Assembly (NCBI GenBank): GCA_965243605.1 | Contig: CBDEVQ010000096.1 | Coordinates: 37,574-101,573 of the forward strand | Reading direction: 5' to 3' | From: JBMYYR01 sp965243605 | Lineage (GTDB): Bacteria; Bacteroidota; Bacteroidia; Flavobacteriales; CAJXXR01 | Length of the DNA: 64,000 bases | Shown here: one piece after another, positions 46,834 to 56,637 of the stretch | Numbering within the stretch: position 1 is the first letter of the stretch | How the letters are laid out: every line of letters starts with the position of its first letter | The notes under the pieces: generated by a model | The model's database searches: none | Told to the model about the DNA's origin: nothing | Seen by the model: the letters and a program-made list of their open reading frames with translations, nothing else | Program-made: the position numbers and the translations under genes

Positions 46834-47139
46834 ATGAAAATATATAAGGATTTAGTTGAGGCCATTAACGATTTAAGACGAAGAGGTTATGTATACGATT
46901 ATAACCTAAATGAGAACGTCATAATTTGCAACAAATTAAAGCAAGTATGCGTTCCTAAAGAATTTGACATTATAGAAATACATCGTTTTGAGGGTATGTC
47001 TGATGTAAGTAGTGAATCTGTAATATATGCTTTAGAAACTACAGATGGAAAAAAAGGAATACTTGTAGATGCTTATGGAAGATACTCCAATGCCATGTCA
47101 CCAGAAATGTTAGAGAAATTAAGATACAAATCAATTTAG
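46834..47139 (+). CDS. Small conserved Bacteroidetes protein
   Basis: 101 aa: EAINDLRRRGYVYDYNLNE, then FDIIEIHRFEGMSDVSSES, then YALETTDGKKGILVDAYGRY. A recognisable Bacteroidetes family that databases often label 'phosphoribosylpyrophosphate synthetase'; it is far too short and lacks the PRPP-binding loop, so that name should not be used. Function unknown. Confidence 0.75.
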   Translation: MKIYKDLVEAINDLRRRGYVYDYNLNENVIICNKLKQVCVPKEFDIIEIHRFEGMSDVSSESVIYALETTDGKKGILVDAYGRYSNAMSPEMLEKLRYKSI

Positions 47140-47228
47140 CCGTTGTTATTTATTAAATGCAATAGTTTTGAATTTATTTATTGTGTTAAAATGTATATCA
47201 TTTTTATATTTACCAAAAAATTTAAATA

Positions 47229-47816
47229 ATGAAAAAAATATTAATTTCTGGAATGTTATTTTGTTCTTATTTCGGAATAGCCCAAGAGGCTTGTGAACTG
47301 ATGCAGAATGAATCTAAAAATTGTAAAATAGTTAATGTTGAAGATGTTCGTTGTATTGCAGAAAATTCTGAAAATGAAAATACAATCTTTTTCACCTTTG
47401 GACTTTGGTGTAGTCCATGTAGATTACATTTAAAAGATGCTATAGCATTAAAAGAGAATTATGATGTTCATTTAATCATTTTACTTTCCGAAAAAGAGGA
47501 TGATGAGTTAATTACTAGAACAATAGATTACCTTCATAAGCAAGATGAGTCTTTAGAAATAATGACAATGAAAGATACTTATGGTAAAAGACAAGGACAG
47601 AAGTATAAGAATTTTTTAAAAGAAATAACACCAGAAGGAACGAAAAGCATTCTTGGAATGTCTAAATATATCGTTTTAGATAATAAAGGTAAAGTTCAGA
47701 AAATAACAACTTGGAAAGATAATAAGGATAACGATTGGCAAGATAATTCTAAGATGTTAGAGGAACATGTTGTTCCATTATTAAAGGTAAATCTAAAAAG
47801 ATCTATAAAGGAATAA
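47229..47816 (+). CDS. Periplasmic thioredoxin-like protein
   Basis: 195 aa. Signal peptide (MKKILISGMLFCSYFGIAQ), then a thioredoxin-like domain with active site WCSPC in FTFGLWCSPCRLHLKDAI. Likely a TlpA-type thiol reductase or a protein-folding helper outside the inner membrane. Confidence 0.8.
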   Translation: MKKILISGMLFCSYFGIAQEACELMQNESKNCKIVNVEDVRCIAENSENENTIFFTFGLWCSPCRLHLKDAIALKENYDVHLIILLSEKEDDELITRTIDYLHKQDESLEIMTMKDTYGKRQGQKYKNFLKEITPEGTKSILGMSKYIVLDNKGKVQKITTWKDNKDNDWQDNSKMLEEHVVPLLKVNLKRSIKE

Positions 47817-47952
47817 TAGGGTTCAATATTATGACAATATTAGTTTAATGTATTCATAGATTTAAATAAGGTTAGCTTTAAATAAAGTCATGTAAATTAA
47901 CGCGATGATTACCGGAAAAGTTGTAACTTAAGATCTTAGACGATTTTATACT

Positions 47953-48480
47953 ATGCAAACAAAAAGACTTTATTTACGTCATCAATCTCCAGAGCTCCTT
48001 TCAGAAGTTTTAAATAAAAAAATTTCTGATCAGATGGTGTTTTTTGGTACAGAAACAAAAGCGGAATTAAGTTTTGAACTTGAAAAAGTTAAAGCGAAAA
48101 TAAAGAAAGGTCTTATTAAAAATTGGGTAAAATGGGATCTTATTAGCATAGCTTCTGGTGATGTAATAGGGAGTTGTGGCTTTCATAATTGGCAACCTGA
48201 ACATGAAAAAGCAGAAATCGGGTATTTATTACACGAACGATTTCGAAAACAAGGATTTATGACCGAAGCTTTGAATGAAATAATAATTTATGGTTTTGAA
48301 GAAATGAACCTTAATAGAATTGAAGCATTTATTAGTCCTTTAAATACCCCTTCTTTACATGTGGTTAAATCCTTATGTTTTACATATGAAGGAACCTTAA
48401 GACAACATTACAAACAAAACGATGTTATACACGACTCTGAAGTTTACTCATTGTTAAAATCGGAATATACGAAATCCTAA
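47953..48480 (+). CDS. GNAT-family N-acetyltransferase (RimJ/RimL-like)
   Basis: 175 aa. Starts MQTKRLYLRHQSPE; CoA-binding region EIGYLLHERFRKQGFMTEAL; acceptor-side MNLNRIEAFISPLNTPSLHV; closing YEGTLRQHYKQND. Substrate could be a ribosomal protein N-terminus or a small amine. Confidence 0.9.
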   Translation: MQTKRLYLRHQSPELLSEVLNKKISDQMVFFGTETKAELSFELEKVKAKIKKGLIKNWVKWDLISIASGDVIGSCGFHNWQPEHEKAEIGYLLHERFRKQGFMTEALNEIIIYGFEEMNLNRIEAFISPLNTPSLHVVKSLCFTYEGTLRQHYKQNDVIHDSEVYSLLKSEYTKS

Positions 48481-48502
48481 AATATAGTGGAATAAAAACG
48501 AA

Positions 48503-48543
48503 AACTCCCTCTTCTAAAAATAACAATTTTAGCAGAGGGAGTT
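48503..48543. terminator. Bidirectional terminator
   Basis: AACTCCCTCTTCTAAAA / TTTTAGCAGAGGGAGTT stem between convergent genes. Confidence 0.8.
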
Positions 48544-48568
48544 CTTATTTAAGAGGGTTTTGAGCGCT

Positions 48569-50170
48569 TTATTGCTTTATAAATTTAAACGCATAATTCG
48601 GAATAAAATAGACTCCTGTTGGCAGTTTGCTAATATCAATTATTTTTTCAGTTTCGCTAGGAGTCATAGATCCATGCATAACCGATTGTCCCATTGCGTT
48701 TACAATTGTAAGATCAACATCTTTACTATAGCCTTCCTGTCTATTAATAGTTAACTCAACATTAGAGGCAAACAGGGTTAACTTAGTGTTATTGTTGGGT
48801 TCATTAATGGAGAGCGGGGCATTTGAACAATTGAAATTTTCGTAATTATAAATGTTTTGAACACCATCTACATCCGCAAAAAGATGATTGAGTTGATGTT
48901 GGATATTTGATGTATAATCTCTAGAGAATACACCTGCATAATCTAAACATATTTTATCTCCAGGACCAAAATCATGTGAAAGCGTAGAGGCAATCATTTG
49001 TCTATAGCTAGGTATACTTCCAATTGTAATTTCTGACCATTCCTCTGTGAAAAGAGGGTTTGAAGTCCCTGGATATATAAATTTTGTCGGTTGGTTACCA
49101 TTAGTACCAAAAGAACCGTAAGTTAGGGGTGTTCCATCATTATTTAAGCCTTGCATGATATTTAAACGTGCTTGTTGGGTTTGAGGCCTACCAATTTTTG
49201 GGTTAAGATCAAATGAAATAAGTCTAGTAGAGGTGTAATCCTGATTTAGTAAAGCCCAACCAAATACTGGTGGTTTATCACCATAGCCTAAATGTGTTGA
49301 GGTGTGGTTATCAAATGCATCTCCATTATATACATAGGCAATATTTTTTGAGACATGTGTTCCAATAAAATCATCATTAAAAAAACCCAATTCAAAATTC
49401 AAGAATTGACTAACATAAATATCGTTAAACGTGAGGTTTTCTGAGCGATTATAAATTTCATAATGTACAAAAAATGAATTGTCGAGGTAATCTACTCCAG
49501 GTGAATCATAGCCATACAACATTACATGTATTTCGACATACAGTTTTTGTCCATTAGATGCGTTATGTTGATACCGCGCATCATTAAACATCGCGAATAA
49601 AGCTTGGTCTCCTCTAATTTCGGGGTAATCTCCCAGTTCGGGTTCATAAATACCATTAGCATTAACATCAACAAAAGGAGCTAAATGAGTGGCTTCACCA
49701 TATTCAATGTCACCATGGGCTGGCCAGTTTAAGATGTCCTCTGGTATTGAATAGCCGGATGAGTTATAATTTGCAATATGGGTTGCAATTTCTGATTTAG
49801 AGACTTTCCAAACATGATTGTATTTTGAGAAATCTTCTTGGTAATTTGCTGAACTTACAGGGCCTATTGCATAATCTATTGCAGAAATACCTGTATTTTC
49901 GAAGGTTTGTGCGGCCAATCTTAATTCATTATTTTGATCGATACCGGCAATCCATAAATTTTGCTGAAATATCGTATTAATATTTGTTCCCGTTGGCATT
50001 TCAGCTACGTGACTATCAATTTTTCCAGGCCTGAATAAATTCCCTCTTGAAAATAAAGGAATCTTCATATTATTTATTTCTAAAAATTTATGATTGTCAT
50101 GTATTTGAGCATGAGAATGCTGAGCAGATAATAGAGATATTACAATAGCAAATTTATAAATGTTTTTCAT
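48569..50170 (-). CDS. Secreted protein with T9SS-type C-terminal domain
   Basis: 533 aa. Signal peptide (MKNIYKFAIVISLLSAQHSHAQ). The large body contains FVDVNANGIYEPELGDYPEI, a calcium-binding-like DVNANGIYEP motif, and YEIYNRSENLTFNDIYVSQF. The C-terminal 75 residues (LTLFASNVELTINRQ ... GVYFIPNYAFKFIKQ) look like a sorting domain, although the final strand is unusual. Body matches the large uncharacterised Bacteroidetes exported family with this 'VNxNGxYEP..GDYP' core. Confidence 0.75.
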   Translation of the reverse strand: MKNIYKFAIVISLLSAQHSHAQIHDNHKFLEINNMKIPLFSRGNLFRPGKIDSHVAEMPTGTNINTIFQQNLWIAGIDQNNELRLAAQTFENTGISAIDYAIGPVSSANYQEDFSKYNHVWKVSKSEIATHIANYNSSGYSIPEDILNWPAHGDIEYGEATHLAPFVDVNANGIYEPELGDYPEIRGDQALFAMFNDARYQHNASNGQKLYVEIHVMLYGYDSPGVDYLDNSFFVHYEIYNRSENLTFNDIYVSQFLNFELGFFNDDFIGTHVSKNIAYVYNGDAFDNHTSTHLGYGDKPPVFGWALLNQDYTSTRLISFDLNPKIGRPQTQQARLNIMQGLNNDGTPLTYGSFGTNGNQPTKFIYPGTSNPLFTEEWSEITIGSIPSYRQMIASTLSHDFGPGDKICLDYAGVFSRDYTSNIQHQLNHLFADVDGVQNIYNYENFNCSNAPLSINEPNNNTKLTLFASNVELTINRQEGYSKDVDLTIVNAMGQSVMHGSMTPSETEKIIDISKLPTGVYFIPNYAFKFIKQ

Positions 50171-50416
50171 GATTTTTATTATTTAATTATAAACAAGATA
50201 GATAAAATATTTAAAACTTGTAAAGTAAAATGTCATGTTTTTTTTGAATGGGGTAATAATACCCATATTAAGGAACAGGTGTTTTTGCTTGATTATTAAT
50301 GAGTTTGATCGCTTATTTTTGAGTATTACACTTTGTTGTATTGTTTTGATTCATATTTAACACAATTACAACTATTGAACAATTCTTAAAAAATTAACGC
50401 GTATTTATTAAACATT

Positions 50417-52498
50417 ATGAAAAAAGGATTTGATAAAGTATTAATTGTCATGTTTGAAAACCAGTACAGAAACTATGTTATGCAAGACCCATTTATGCAA
50501 AAAGTGGTTGCAGCAGGGTGCGATATGACAAATTATTTTGGTGTATTTCACCCATCTCAAACCAATTATTTAGCTTCTATTGCAGGTGAAGTGTGTGGAG
50601 TAACAGACGATACACCTCCAGTAAGTCCGTTAATGCAAGAAACAATCACCAATTTAATGCAACCTCAAGGCGGTATTCAAAAAGCAACGTGGAAAGCATA
50701 CATGGAAGCTTACCCAAATGAACCGTGGAATAAGGCTTGGGAAACACCAAACTATCCAGCATCTGAAACTCCGATTGATGAATACCCGAATGATGGGGTT
50801 AACTTATTTAGATATGCTAGAAAGCACAATGCATTTTCATCGTTTCATGACATACAATCTACTGAGGTAAAATGGAATAATATAAAAGATGAATATGCAT
50901 TTTGGAAGGATGTTTATGGACAAAACTTACCAGAATATGCGTGGTTTACTCCAGATATTTGGAACGATGGACATTATTTATACAACACAGGAATTGCGCC
51001 AAACCCAAGATTACCTCTTGTTACGCAATTATCAGCCTGGTTAGAACAAGTGTTTTTAGGTCATCCAGAAACTAAATATGTACAAGGTGGAACTAAATTT
51101 GGACTAGAGAATATTGGATTAAAATTGGATTTAGATCTTGTTTTAACAGACCCGAAGAAAGCATATGCAGAATCCAATATACCAGAAAATACTTTGGTTG
51201 TGGTAACATTTGATGAAGCCGATTACGATGCCAATAATTACGACACCAATTACGATGGTCCTAACCAAATATATACGGTATTATTAGGAGACATGATAAA
51301 ACCAGGGTCTAAAATAGATACTCCATATAATCATTATAGTTTATTAAATACCATCGAAAAAAACTTCGACCTTGGTAGCTTAAATAAAAACGATAAAGGG
51401 GCCAATTGGTTTCGTTTTTTATGGGATCAAAAATTTATCTGGGAAACACCAATAAAAACGGAGATATCAGCAAATAATGCGGTCGCCTCATTTTGGTTTA
51501 ATAAGCAGTTTAATATCCTGTATAAAAACACGGATAATGAGTTGTTGTGGAGTGCCTTTAATGGTGTTGAATGGACTAAAGGGGAGTCAATCGGAATTTC
51601 GGTAACCGAAGAATTTTCTGTGGTAAGTAATGAAAACGAAGTTCTTATTGTATTTACAGAAGGAAATACGAATGCCTTGTATTATGTATCTTATCATCAA
51701 ATAAACGGATGGTCTTCTAAACAATCTTTAGGACAAGATAAGGTTGGTTATTTAGCATTAACGTGTTTTGAAGATTATGCCTCTCAAACAAAACAAATAA
51801 TGCTGGCATGGCAGAATAAAACAACCAACGCCATATACGCTTTACGTTATATTAATGGGGAATGGGATAAAACGATTGAAGATGTTGGCCAATTTACAGA
51901 TGGACCAATAACAGCATCGTCTTTAGGCGCTTCAGTTTATTTAGTTTATAAAGAACGAAATACATTTAAAATGCGCATGACATCTTATAATACAGCTCCA
52001 TTTAACGTATTAAAGCCAGAACTTTCTAATGGTGTAAATAACCATACAACCTTACACCAATGGTCACCAATGGATTTTCATGTGGGACACTTTTCTAAAA
52101 AGGAAAACCAGAAACAAGATGTCTATTTAGCCAACGGAAGAGTCTCTATGGCAGCTATAGATGGAGAAATGCATCTGGTATATAGAGGGCGATATATGGA
52201 TACACCAAATGCAATAACCACATGCTTTGGATTAACAGGAATATACACTGCAGAGTCTGAACTTACAAATGGTTATGGAACCTTGGATCAGGCGGGTTGG
52301 ACTTTAGAAGAAAAACATAAAGCCATCTCTTTAGATCCTACAAGTGCTTTGTCTTTAGTCTCAAATGGCGATCAATTTATGATGGTTTATCAAGCTGAAG
52401 GAGAATCGAAATTATCTTTTGTAATAGGAGGGTATAAAACAAATTCAACAGTACCAGTAGAACGTGTACAATCTCAAAGTGTAGTCACATACAAATAA
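50417..52498 (+). CDS. Phosphoesterase-family protein fused to a beta-propeller-like region
   Basis: 693 aa. Residues 1-345: phosphoesterase (PF04185-like, acid phosphatase/phospholipase C superfamily), with KVLIVMFENQYRNYV for the metal-binding start, PSQTNYLASIAG for the catalytic region and LVVVTFDEADYDANNYD late in the domain. Residues about 350-690: repeated strands with W..F..V.W..G...G spacing, like a lectin-type propeller. No signal peptide, odd because most relatives are exported. Monocistronic. Confidence 0.78.
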   Translation: MKKGFDKVLIVMFENQYRNYVMQDPFMQKVVAAGCDMTNYFGVFHPSQTNYLASIAGEVCGVTDDTPPVSPLMQETITNLMQPQGGIQKATWKAYMEAYPNEPWNKAWETPNYPASETPIDEYPNDGVNLFRYARKHNAFSSFHDIQSTEVKWNNIKDEYAFWKDVYGQNLPEYAWFTPDIWNDGHYLYNTGIAPNPRLPLVTQLSAWLEQVFLGHPETKYVQGGTKFGLENIGLKLDLDLVLTDPKKAYAESNIPENTLVVVTFDEADYDANNYDTNYDGPNQIYTVLLGDMIKPGSKIDTPYNHYSLLNTIEKNFDLGSLNKNDKGANWFRFLWDQKFIWETPIKTEISANNAVASFWFNKQFNILYKNTDNELLWSAFNGVEWTKGESIGISVTEEFSVVSNENEVLIVFTEGNTNALYYVSYHQINGWSSKQSLGQDKVGYLALTCFEDYASQTKQIMLAWQNKTTNAIYALRYINGEWDKTIEDVGQFTDGPITASSLGASVYLVYKERNTFKMRMTSYNTAPFNVLKPELSNGVNNHTTLHQWSPMDFHVGHFSKKENQKQDVYLANGRVSMAAIDGEMHLVYRGRYMDTPNAITTCFGLTGIYTAESELTNGYGTLDQAGWTLEEKHKAISLDPTSALSLVSNGDQFMMVYQAEGESKLSFVIGGYKTNSTVPVERVQSQSVVTYK

Positions 52499-52520
52499 GC
52501 TACATTTAGTTTAATTAACC

Positions 52521-52559
52521 TTAACCACGCCTCGTTTTTTATAATTGGGCGTGGTTAAT
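52521..52559 (+). terminator. Terminator-like hairpin after the phosphoesterase gene
   Basis: TTAACCACGCC / GGGCGTGGTTAA stem with a long loop containing T6; the 3' side is T-rich. Confidence 0.6.
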
Positions 52560-52635
52560 TGTTTAAAATAAATACGACAAAAAAATGTAAAAAATAACAC
52601 AATGTGATTTTTGTCACCTCCTCAAATTTATATTA

Positions 52636-52651
52636 ATCGTAATATTGCGAT
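52636..52651. promoter_or_regulatory. Probable ArsR operator
   Basis: ATCGTAATATTGCGAT, a 16-bp palindrome with a single mismatched pair, overlapping the likely ATG (52650) of the ArsR gene. Fits auto-repression by an ArsR dimer. Confidence 0.6.
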
Positions 52652-52964
52652 GGGAGATATGAAAAGAGGTTTAAGCAAAATAGAGTACCAGGAAGACACG
52701 GAATCATTAGCCAAATTTGCCAAGGCGTTAGCACACCCTACACGAATCGCTATTTTAAGATACCTAGAAAACCAATCCTGTTGTTTTACAGGCGATTTGG
52801 TAGATGTTTTACCGATTGCTCAATCGACAGTTTCTCAACATTTAAAAGAGTTGAAAAATGCAGGCTTAATTCAGGGTGAATTAAAACCACCTAAAATTAA
52901 ATACTGTATAAATCAAGAGAACTGGAAAAAAGCGAAAGCCCTATTCTCTAATTTCTTTGAATAA
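52650..52964 (+). CDS. arsR: ArsR-family repressor
   Basis: 104 aa from the ATG at 52650 (52659 also possible; a TTG at 52611 opens the same frame). Winged helix: ALAHPTRIAILRYLENQ, then IAQSTVSQHLKELKNAGLI as recognition helix. A Cys pair in NQSCCFTGDL may bind a trivalent metalloid. First gene of a same-strand cluster with ArsE-, ArsP-, ArsF- and ArsG-like genes. Confidence 0.88.
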   Translation: MGDMKRGLSKIEYQEDTESLAKFAKALAHPTRIAILRYLENQSCCFTGDLVDVLPIAQSTVSQHLKELKNAGLIQGELKPPKIKYCINQENWKKAKALFSNFFE

Positions 52965-53003
52965 GTTTTTTTATACAAACCAATCGTTTATTTACGATAA
53001 ACA

Positions 53004-53252
53004 ATGAACTACAAAATGAGCAAAATTGTAAAAGTATTAGGGACAGGATGTCCAAAATGTAAGATGATGACCAAAGTTGTGCAAGATGTTATTCATGAAA
53101 ATAATATTGATGCCACTGTTGAAAAAGTTGAAGATATCATGGAAATCATGAAATTTAATGTGATGTCTACACCAGCTCTTGTCATAAATGATGCGGTAAC
53201 TATTAAAGGAAGAGTGCCTTCAAAAGAAGAAGTATTAGAGGTGTTGGGATAA
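53004..53252 (+). CDS. Small thioredoxin-fold protein, ArsE-like
   Basis: 82 aa redox-active disulfide protein: KVLGTGCPKCKMMTKVVQ has the CPKC site and VMSTPALVINDAV the cis-Pro loop. In this gene order it corresponds to ArsE, the partner of ArsF in nitro-reduction of aromatic arsenicals in Shewanella. Met 5 is an alternative start. Confidence 0.8.
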   Translation: MNYKMSKIVKVLGTGCPKCKMMTKVVQDVIHENNIDATVEKVEDIMEIMKFNVMSTPALVINDAVTIKGRVPSKEEVLEVLG

Positions 53253-53301
53253 AATAGCATTTGTCCGTTTAAAGAATCACTAACCATTCATTAGAGTACT
53301 T

Positions 53302-54279
53302 ATGTTTAATTGGATACAGACCTTAGCAGATTGGTTCGTATATAACCTTTTGAATCTTGAAAAGGGCGCCCATCTGTCAGACGCATTAAATTTCTTTATT
53401 TACGATACCACTAAAATATTAATTCTACTTTTTGTAGTTATATTTTTTATGGGAATTGTTAATAGTTACTTTCCTATAGATAAAGTGAAAAACTATTTGT
53501 CCAGAAACAAATTGTATGGACTAGAATATTTGATGGCCAGTTTATTTGGTGTAGTAACACCATTTTGTTCATGCTCTTCGGTTCCATTATTTATAGGTTT
53601 TGTAAGAGGTGGAATCCCTTTAGGTGTTACCTTCTCTTTTTTAATAACCTCACCTTTAGTAAACGAAGTAGCCATTGGTTTATTTATTGGTCTCTTTGGC
53701 GTTAAAACCACCGTAATCTATGTTATAAGTGGAGTTTTATTAGGTACCATATCGGGGTTTATTCTTCAGAAATTAAAATTAGAACAGTTTTTAACCCCTT
53801 GGGTTAAAGAGATTTTAAAGAATGCTCAACGCGAACAAGATCAATTTAATGAAGAAGGATTGCCCTTTAAAAATCGTTTACCAATAATTTGGGAAGAGGT
53901 TAAGAAAATCCTAAAAGGAATCATTCCTTATGTAATCATAGGAATTGCAATTGGAGGATTAATGCATGGGTATATTCCAGAAGGTTTCTTTGAACAATAT
54001 ATGGATAAAGATAACTTATTTGCAGTCCCAATTGCCACCATATTAGCAGTCCCAATGTATTCTAATGCATCGGGAATATTACCTGTAGTCCAAGTACTGG
54101 TATCAAAAGGAATTCCTTTAGGAACAGCCATAGCCTTTATGATGGGGGTTGTAGGACTTTCATTACCTGAAGCCATGCTCCTAAAAAAAGTAATGTCTCT
54201 TAAACTTATCAGTATATTTTTTGGAGTTGTAGCCCTATGTATTATCATTTCTGGTTACCTCTTTAACATCCTCTTTTAA
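53302..54279 (+). CDS. Permease of the DUF318/ArsP family
   Basis: 325 aa, about eight membrane helices. Two internally similar halves: TPFCSCSSVPLFIGFVRGGI, then the VPMYSNASGILPVVQVLVSK repeat in the second half. The family includes ArsP, which exports trivalent organoarsenicals; the CSCSS site would bind the metalloid. Neighbours support that role here. Confidence 0.85.
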   Translation: MFNWIQTLADWFVYNLLNLEKGAHLSDALNFFIYDTTKILILLFVVIFFMGIVNSYFPIDKVKNYLSRNKLYGLEYLMASLFGVVTPFCSCSSVPLFIGFVRGGIPLGVTFSFLITSPLVNEVAIGLFIGLFGVKTTVIYVISGVLLGTISGFILQKLKLEQFLTPWVKEILKNAQREQDQFNEEGLPFKNRLPIIWEEVKKILKGIIPYVIIGIAIGGLMHGYIPEGFFEQYMDKDNLFAVPIATILAVPMYSNASGILPVVQVLVSKGIPLGTAIAFMMGVVGLSLPEAMLLKKVMSLKLISIFFGVVALCIIISGYLFNILF

Positions 54280-54295
54280 ACCGAAATAAAACAAT

Positions 54296-54739
54296 ATGAA
54301 ATACATTAAGATAATCGCATTTTTAGTGAGTATAGCCTTTCTATTTGCCTGTGGTAGCAACGTTGAAAATAACGCAACGGCCAAAACAGTAGCCGATCAT
54401 ATTTCAAAAATAGAAGTGATAGACTTTCATTCTACCCACCGATGTAAAACGTGTAATGCCATAGAAGCCAACACAAGCTATACGTTAAATACGTTTTTTA
54501 GTAAAGAATTGGAAAATGGCGATATTACATTTCGCATCATAAATGTAGATAAAAAAGAAAATGAAAGCATGGCTGAAAAGTTTGAAGCAACGGGTACAGC
54601 TCTATTTTTAAATGTAATACATGAAGGACAAGAAAGCCAAATTAATTTAACCGATTTTGCGTTTATGAAAGGGAATGATAAGGCAGATTTTTCGGAGACT
54701 CTTAAACTAAAAATAGAAGACGCGTTACTATCAATATAA
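54296..54739 (+). CDS. ArsF-like thioredoxin-fold lipoprotein
   Basis: 147 aa. Lipoprotein signal (IAFLFACGSN), then VIDFHSTHRCKTCNAIEANT with a CKTC redox site. Corresponds to the nitrophenyl-compound nitroreductase subunit ArsF family. Its stop overlaps the ArsG start by one base (TAATG). Confidence 0.82.
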   Translation: MKYIKIIAFLVSIAFLFACGSNVENNATAKTVADHISKIEVIDFHSTHRCKTCNAIEANTSYTLNTFFSKELENGDITFRIINVDKKENESMAEKFEATGTALFLNVIHEGQESQINLTDFAFMKGNDKADFSETLKLKIEDALLSI

Positions 54740-55446
54740 TGGATTATTTACAATCGGTTTTAGAACAAACCAATTTTCCTATTCTTATTGCTTTAGTGTT
54801 AGGATTAATGACGGCCATTAGCCCTTGCCCTTTAGCAACTAATATTACGGCTACGGCCTATATTTCAAAGCATATCTCTAATAAAAAACAAGTTTTTATG
54901 AGTGGTATTGTATATGCTTTGGGTAGAGGTTTTAGTTATACGCTTATAGGAATAGTATTGTTTTTTGGAGCAAGTAAATTTCAAATTGCACGTTTTTTTA
55001 ATCAAAATGGTGAAAAGTATTTAGGACCCATTTTGGTTGTTCTTGGGTTGATATTTTTGAACGTTATTAGACTTAATTTTCTAAATAAAACCAATGTTTT
55101 AGGACGATGGTCTGAGCAATTAAAAAGTAAGGGGCTTTTAGGCGCTTTTTTAATTGGAATTATTTTCGCTTTGGCATTTTGTCCATACAGCGGAGCCTTG
55201 TTTTTTGGGATGCTTATTCCTATGGTTATTACCTCCATAGATGGGCTTTATTTACCTCTTGTATTTGCCTTTGGTACAGGGTTACCCGTCATCTTATTTA
55301 CATATTTATTGGCGTTTACAGCAGGTAAGGTCGGAGTCTTCTATAGCAGAATAGGAAAAATAGAAAAAGTTATACGATTTATTACTGGTATTGTTTTTGT
55401 GCTAACAGGATGTTATTACCTATTAATATTTATGGAACTTATATAA
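54739..55446 (+). CDS. ArsG-like efflux permease (CcdA/DsbD fold)
   Basis: 235 aa, six membrane helices. ISPCPLATNITATAYISKHI carries the first Cys-Pro motif and FALAFCPYSGALFFGMLIP the second: the CcdA/DsbD-like fold used by ArsG, which exports aromatic aminobenzylarsenicals. Last gene of the operon. Confidence 0.85.
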   Translation: MDYLQSVLEQTNFPILIALVLGLMTAISPCPLATNITATAYISKHISNKKQVFMSGIVYALGRGFSYTLIGIVLFFGASKFQIARFFNQNGEKYLGPILVVLGLIFLNVIRLNFLNKTNVLGRWSEQLKSKGLLGAFLIGIIFALAFCPYSGALFFGMLIPMVITSIDGLYLPLVFAFGTGLPVILFTYLLAFTAGKVGVFYSRIGKIEKVIRFITGIVFVLTGCYYLLIFMELI

Positions 55447-55697
55447 AATTACGATTCCATACTCCATTTCATATCATCTCCTAGAATTGAGAATAACTAG
55501 AATCACAAAAAGTCTATTAACGCGTATTAATAGCTGATATTCAATTTTTATTGACCTTATTCTTGCAAACAGGATTCATTTAGAAGTATGCATGCAATGA
55601 ATGAGAATATGGGCATAAATCGATAGTGATTGATATTCGTTATCTTTGAGAGATATAAATGATGTATACCATAAATTATTAATTAAGAATTAAACAT

Positions 55698-56456
55698 ATG
55701 ACACAAAATATAAATATGGCTGTTTTAATAGACGGCGATAATATCCCATCAGCCCATGTTAAGGAAATGATGGAAGAGATAACCAAATACGGAAATCCAA
55801 CAATAAAACGGATTTACGGTGATTGGACAAAGCCTGGATTAACCAAATGGAAAAATTTACTTTTAGAAAATGCCATAACTCCAATTCAGCAATACGCTTA
55901 TACCACAGGGAAAAACGCAACAGATTCGGCCATGATTATTGACGCCATGGATATTTTGTATAGCGGGAAAGTGAATGGATTTTGCTTAGTATCCAGTGAT
56001 AGTGATTTTACAAGATTGGCCACTCGATTAAGAGAGGCGGGCATGCAAGTGATAGGAATAGGAGAAAAGAAAACTCCAAATCCGTTTATTGTGGCTTGTG
56101 ATCGGTTTATTTATATAGAAATATTAAAGAAACAAACCGAAGAAAAAACCATCAGTTCAGATGTAGAACCTTCAAATGTGGATAAAGTAACCAAGAAGGA
56201 TATTCATTTAATATCATCAACCATTAAAGATTTATCCGATGATGAAGGATGGGCATTCCTTGGAGATGTAGGAAGTTTATTACAGAAAAAACGTCCAAAT
56301 TTTGATTCTAGAAACTATGGTTTCGAAAAGTTAACACCATTAATAAAATCTATTGATTTGTTTGAAATAGAGCGTAGAGAAAATCAAAAAAGTAGAAATA
56401 AATTAATTTTTGTTCGCATTAAAGCTAAACCATCTTCACGGTTAAGAAAGGAATAA
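55698..56456 (+). CDS. NYN-domain ribonuclease-like protein with LOTUS/OST-HTH domain
   Basis: 252 aa. NYN/PIN fold (residues 1-145): AVLIDGDNIPS, TTGKNATDSAMIIDAMDILY and LVSSDSDFTRLATRLREAG hold the acidic active-site residues. A LOTUS (OST-HTH) domain (residues about 172-248: DEGWAFLGDVGSLLQKKRPN, NYGFEKLTPLIKSI) binds RNA. LabA/MARF1-like layout. Standalone gene. Confidence 0.9.
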   Translation: MTQNINMAVLIDGDNIPSAHVKEMMEEITKYGNPTIKRIYGDWTKPGLTKWKNLLLENAITPIQQYAYTTGKNATDSAMIIDAMDILYSGKVNGFCLVSSDSDFTRLATRLREAGMQVIGIGEKKTPNPFIVACDRFIYIEILKKQTEEKTISSDVEPSNVDKVTKKDIHLISSTIKDLSDDEGWAFLGDVGSLLQKKRPNFDSRNYGFEKLTPLIKSIDLFEIERRENQKSRNKLIFVRIKAKPSSRLRKE

Positions 56457-56637
56457 TACTTATCGTTTTTTAAGCCATATATAAAAGTTGATATAAGTAA
56501 AATAAATCCAATGAATTTATTTTCAGTGTGTTAAATTAAATTTTGTAATGCTTTTATAAGTAAGTACAATGTATATGTTTACTTCTTGTGAAGCAATACA
56601 CTAAATAATATTAATAAACATTTAAAATATATTATTC

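Noticed and set aside
46834..47139. Label 'phosphoribosylpyrophosphate synthetase'
   Set aside because: 101 aa with no PRPP loop or Rossmann halves; a propagated misannotation.
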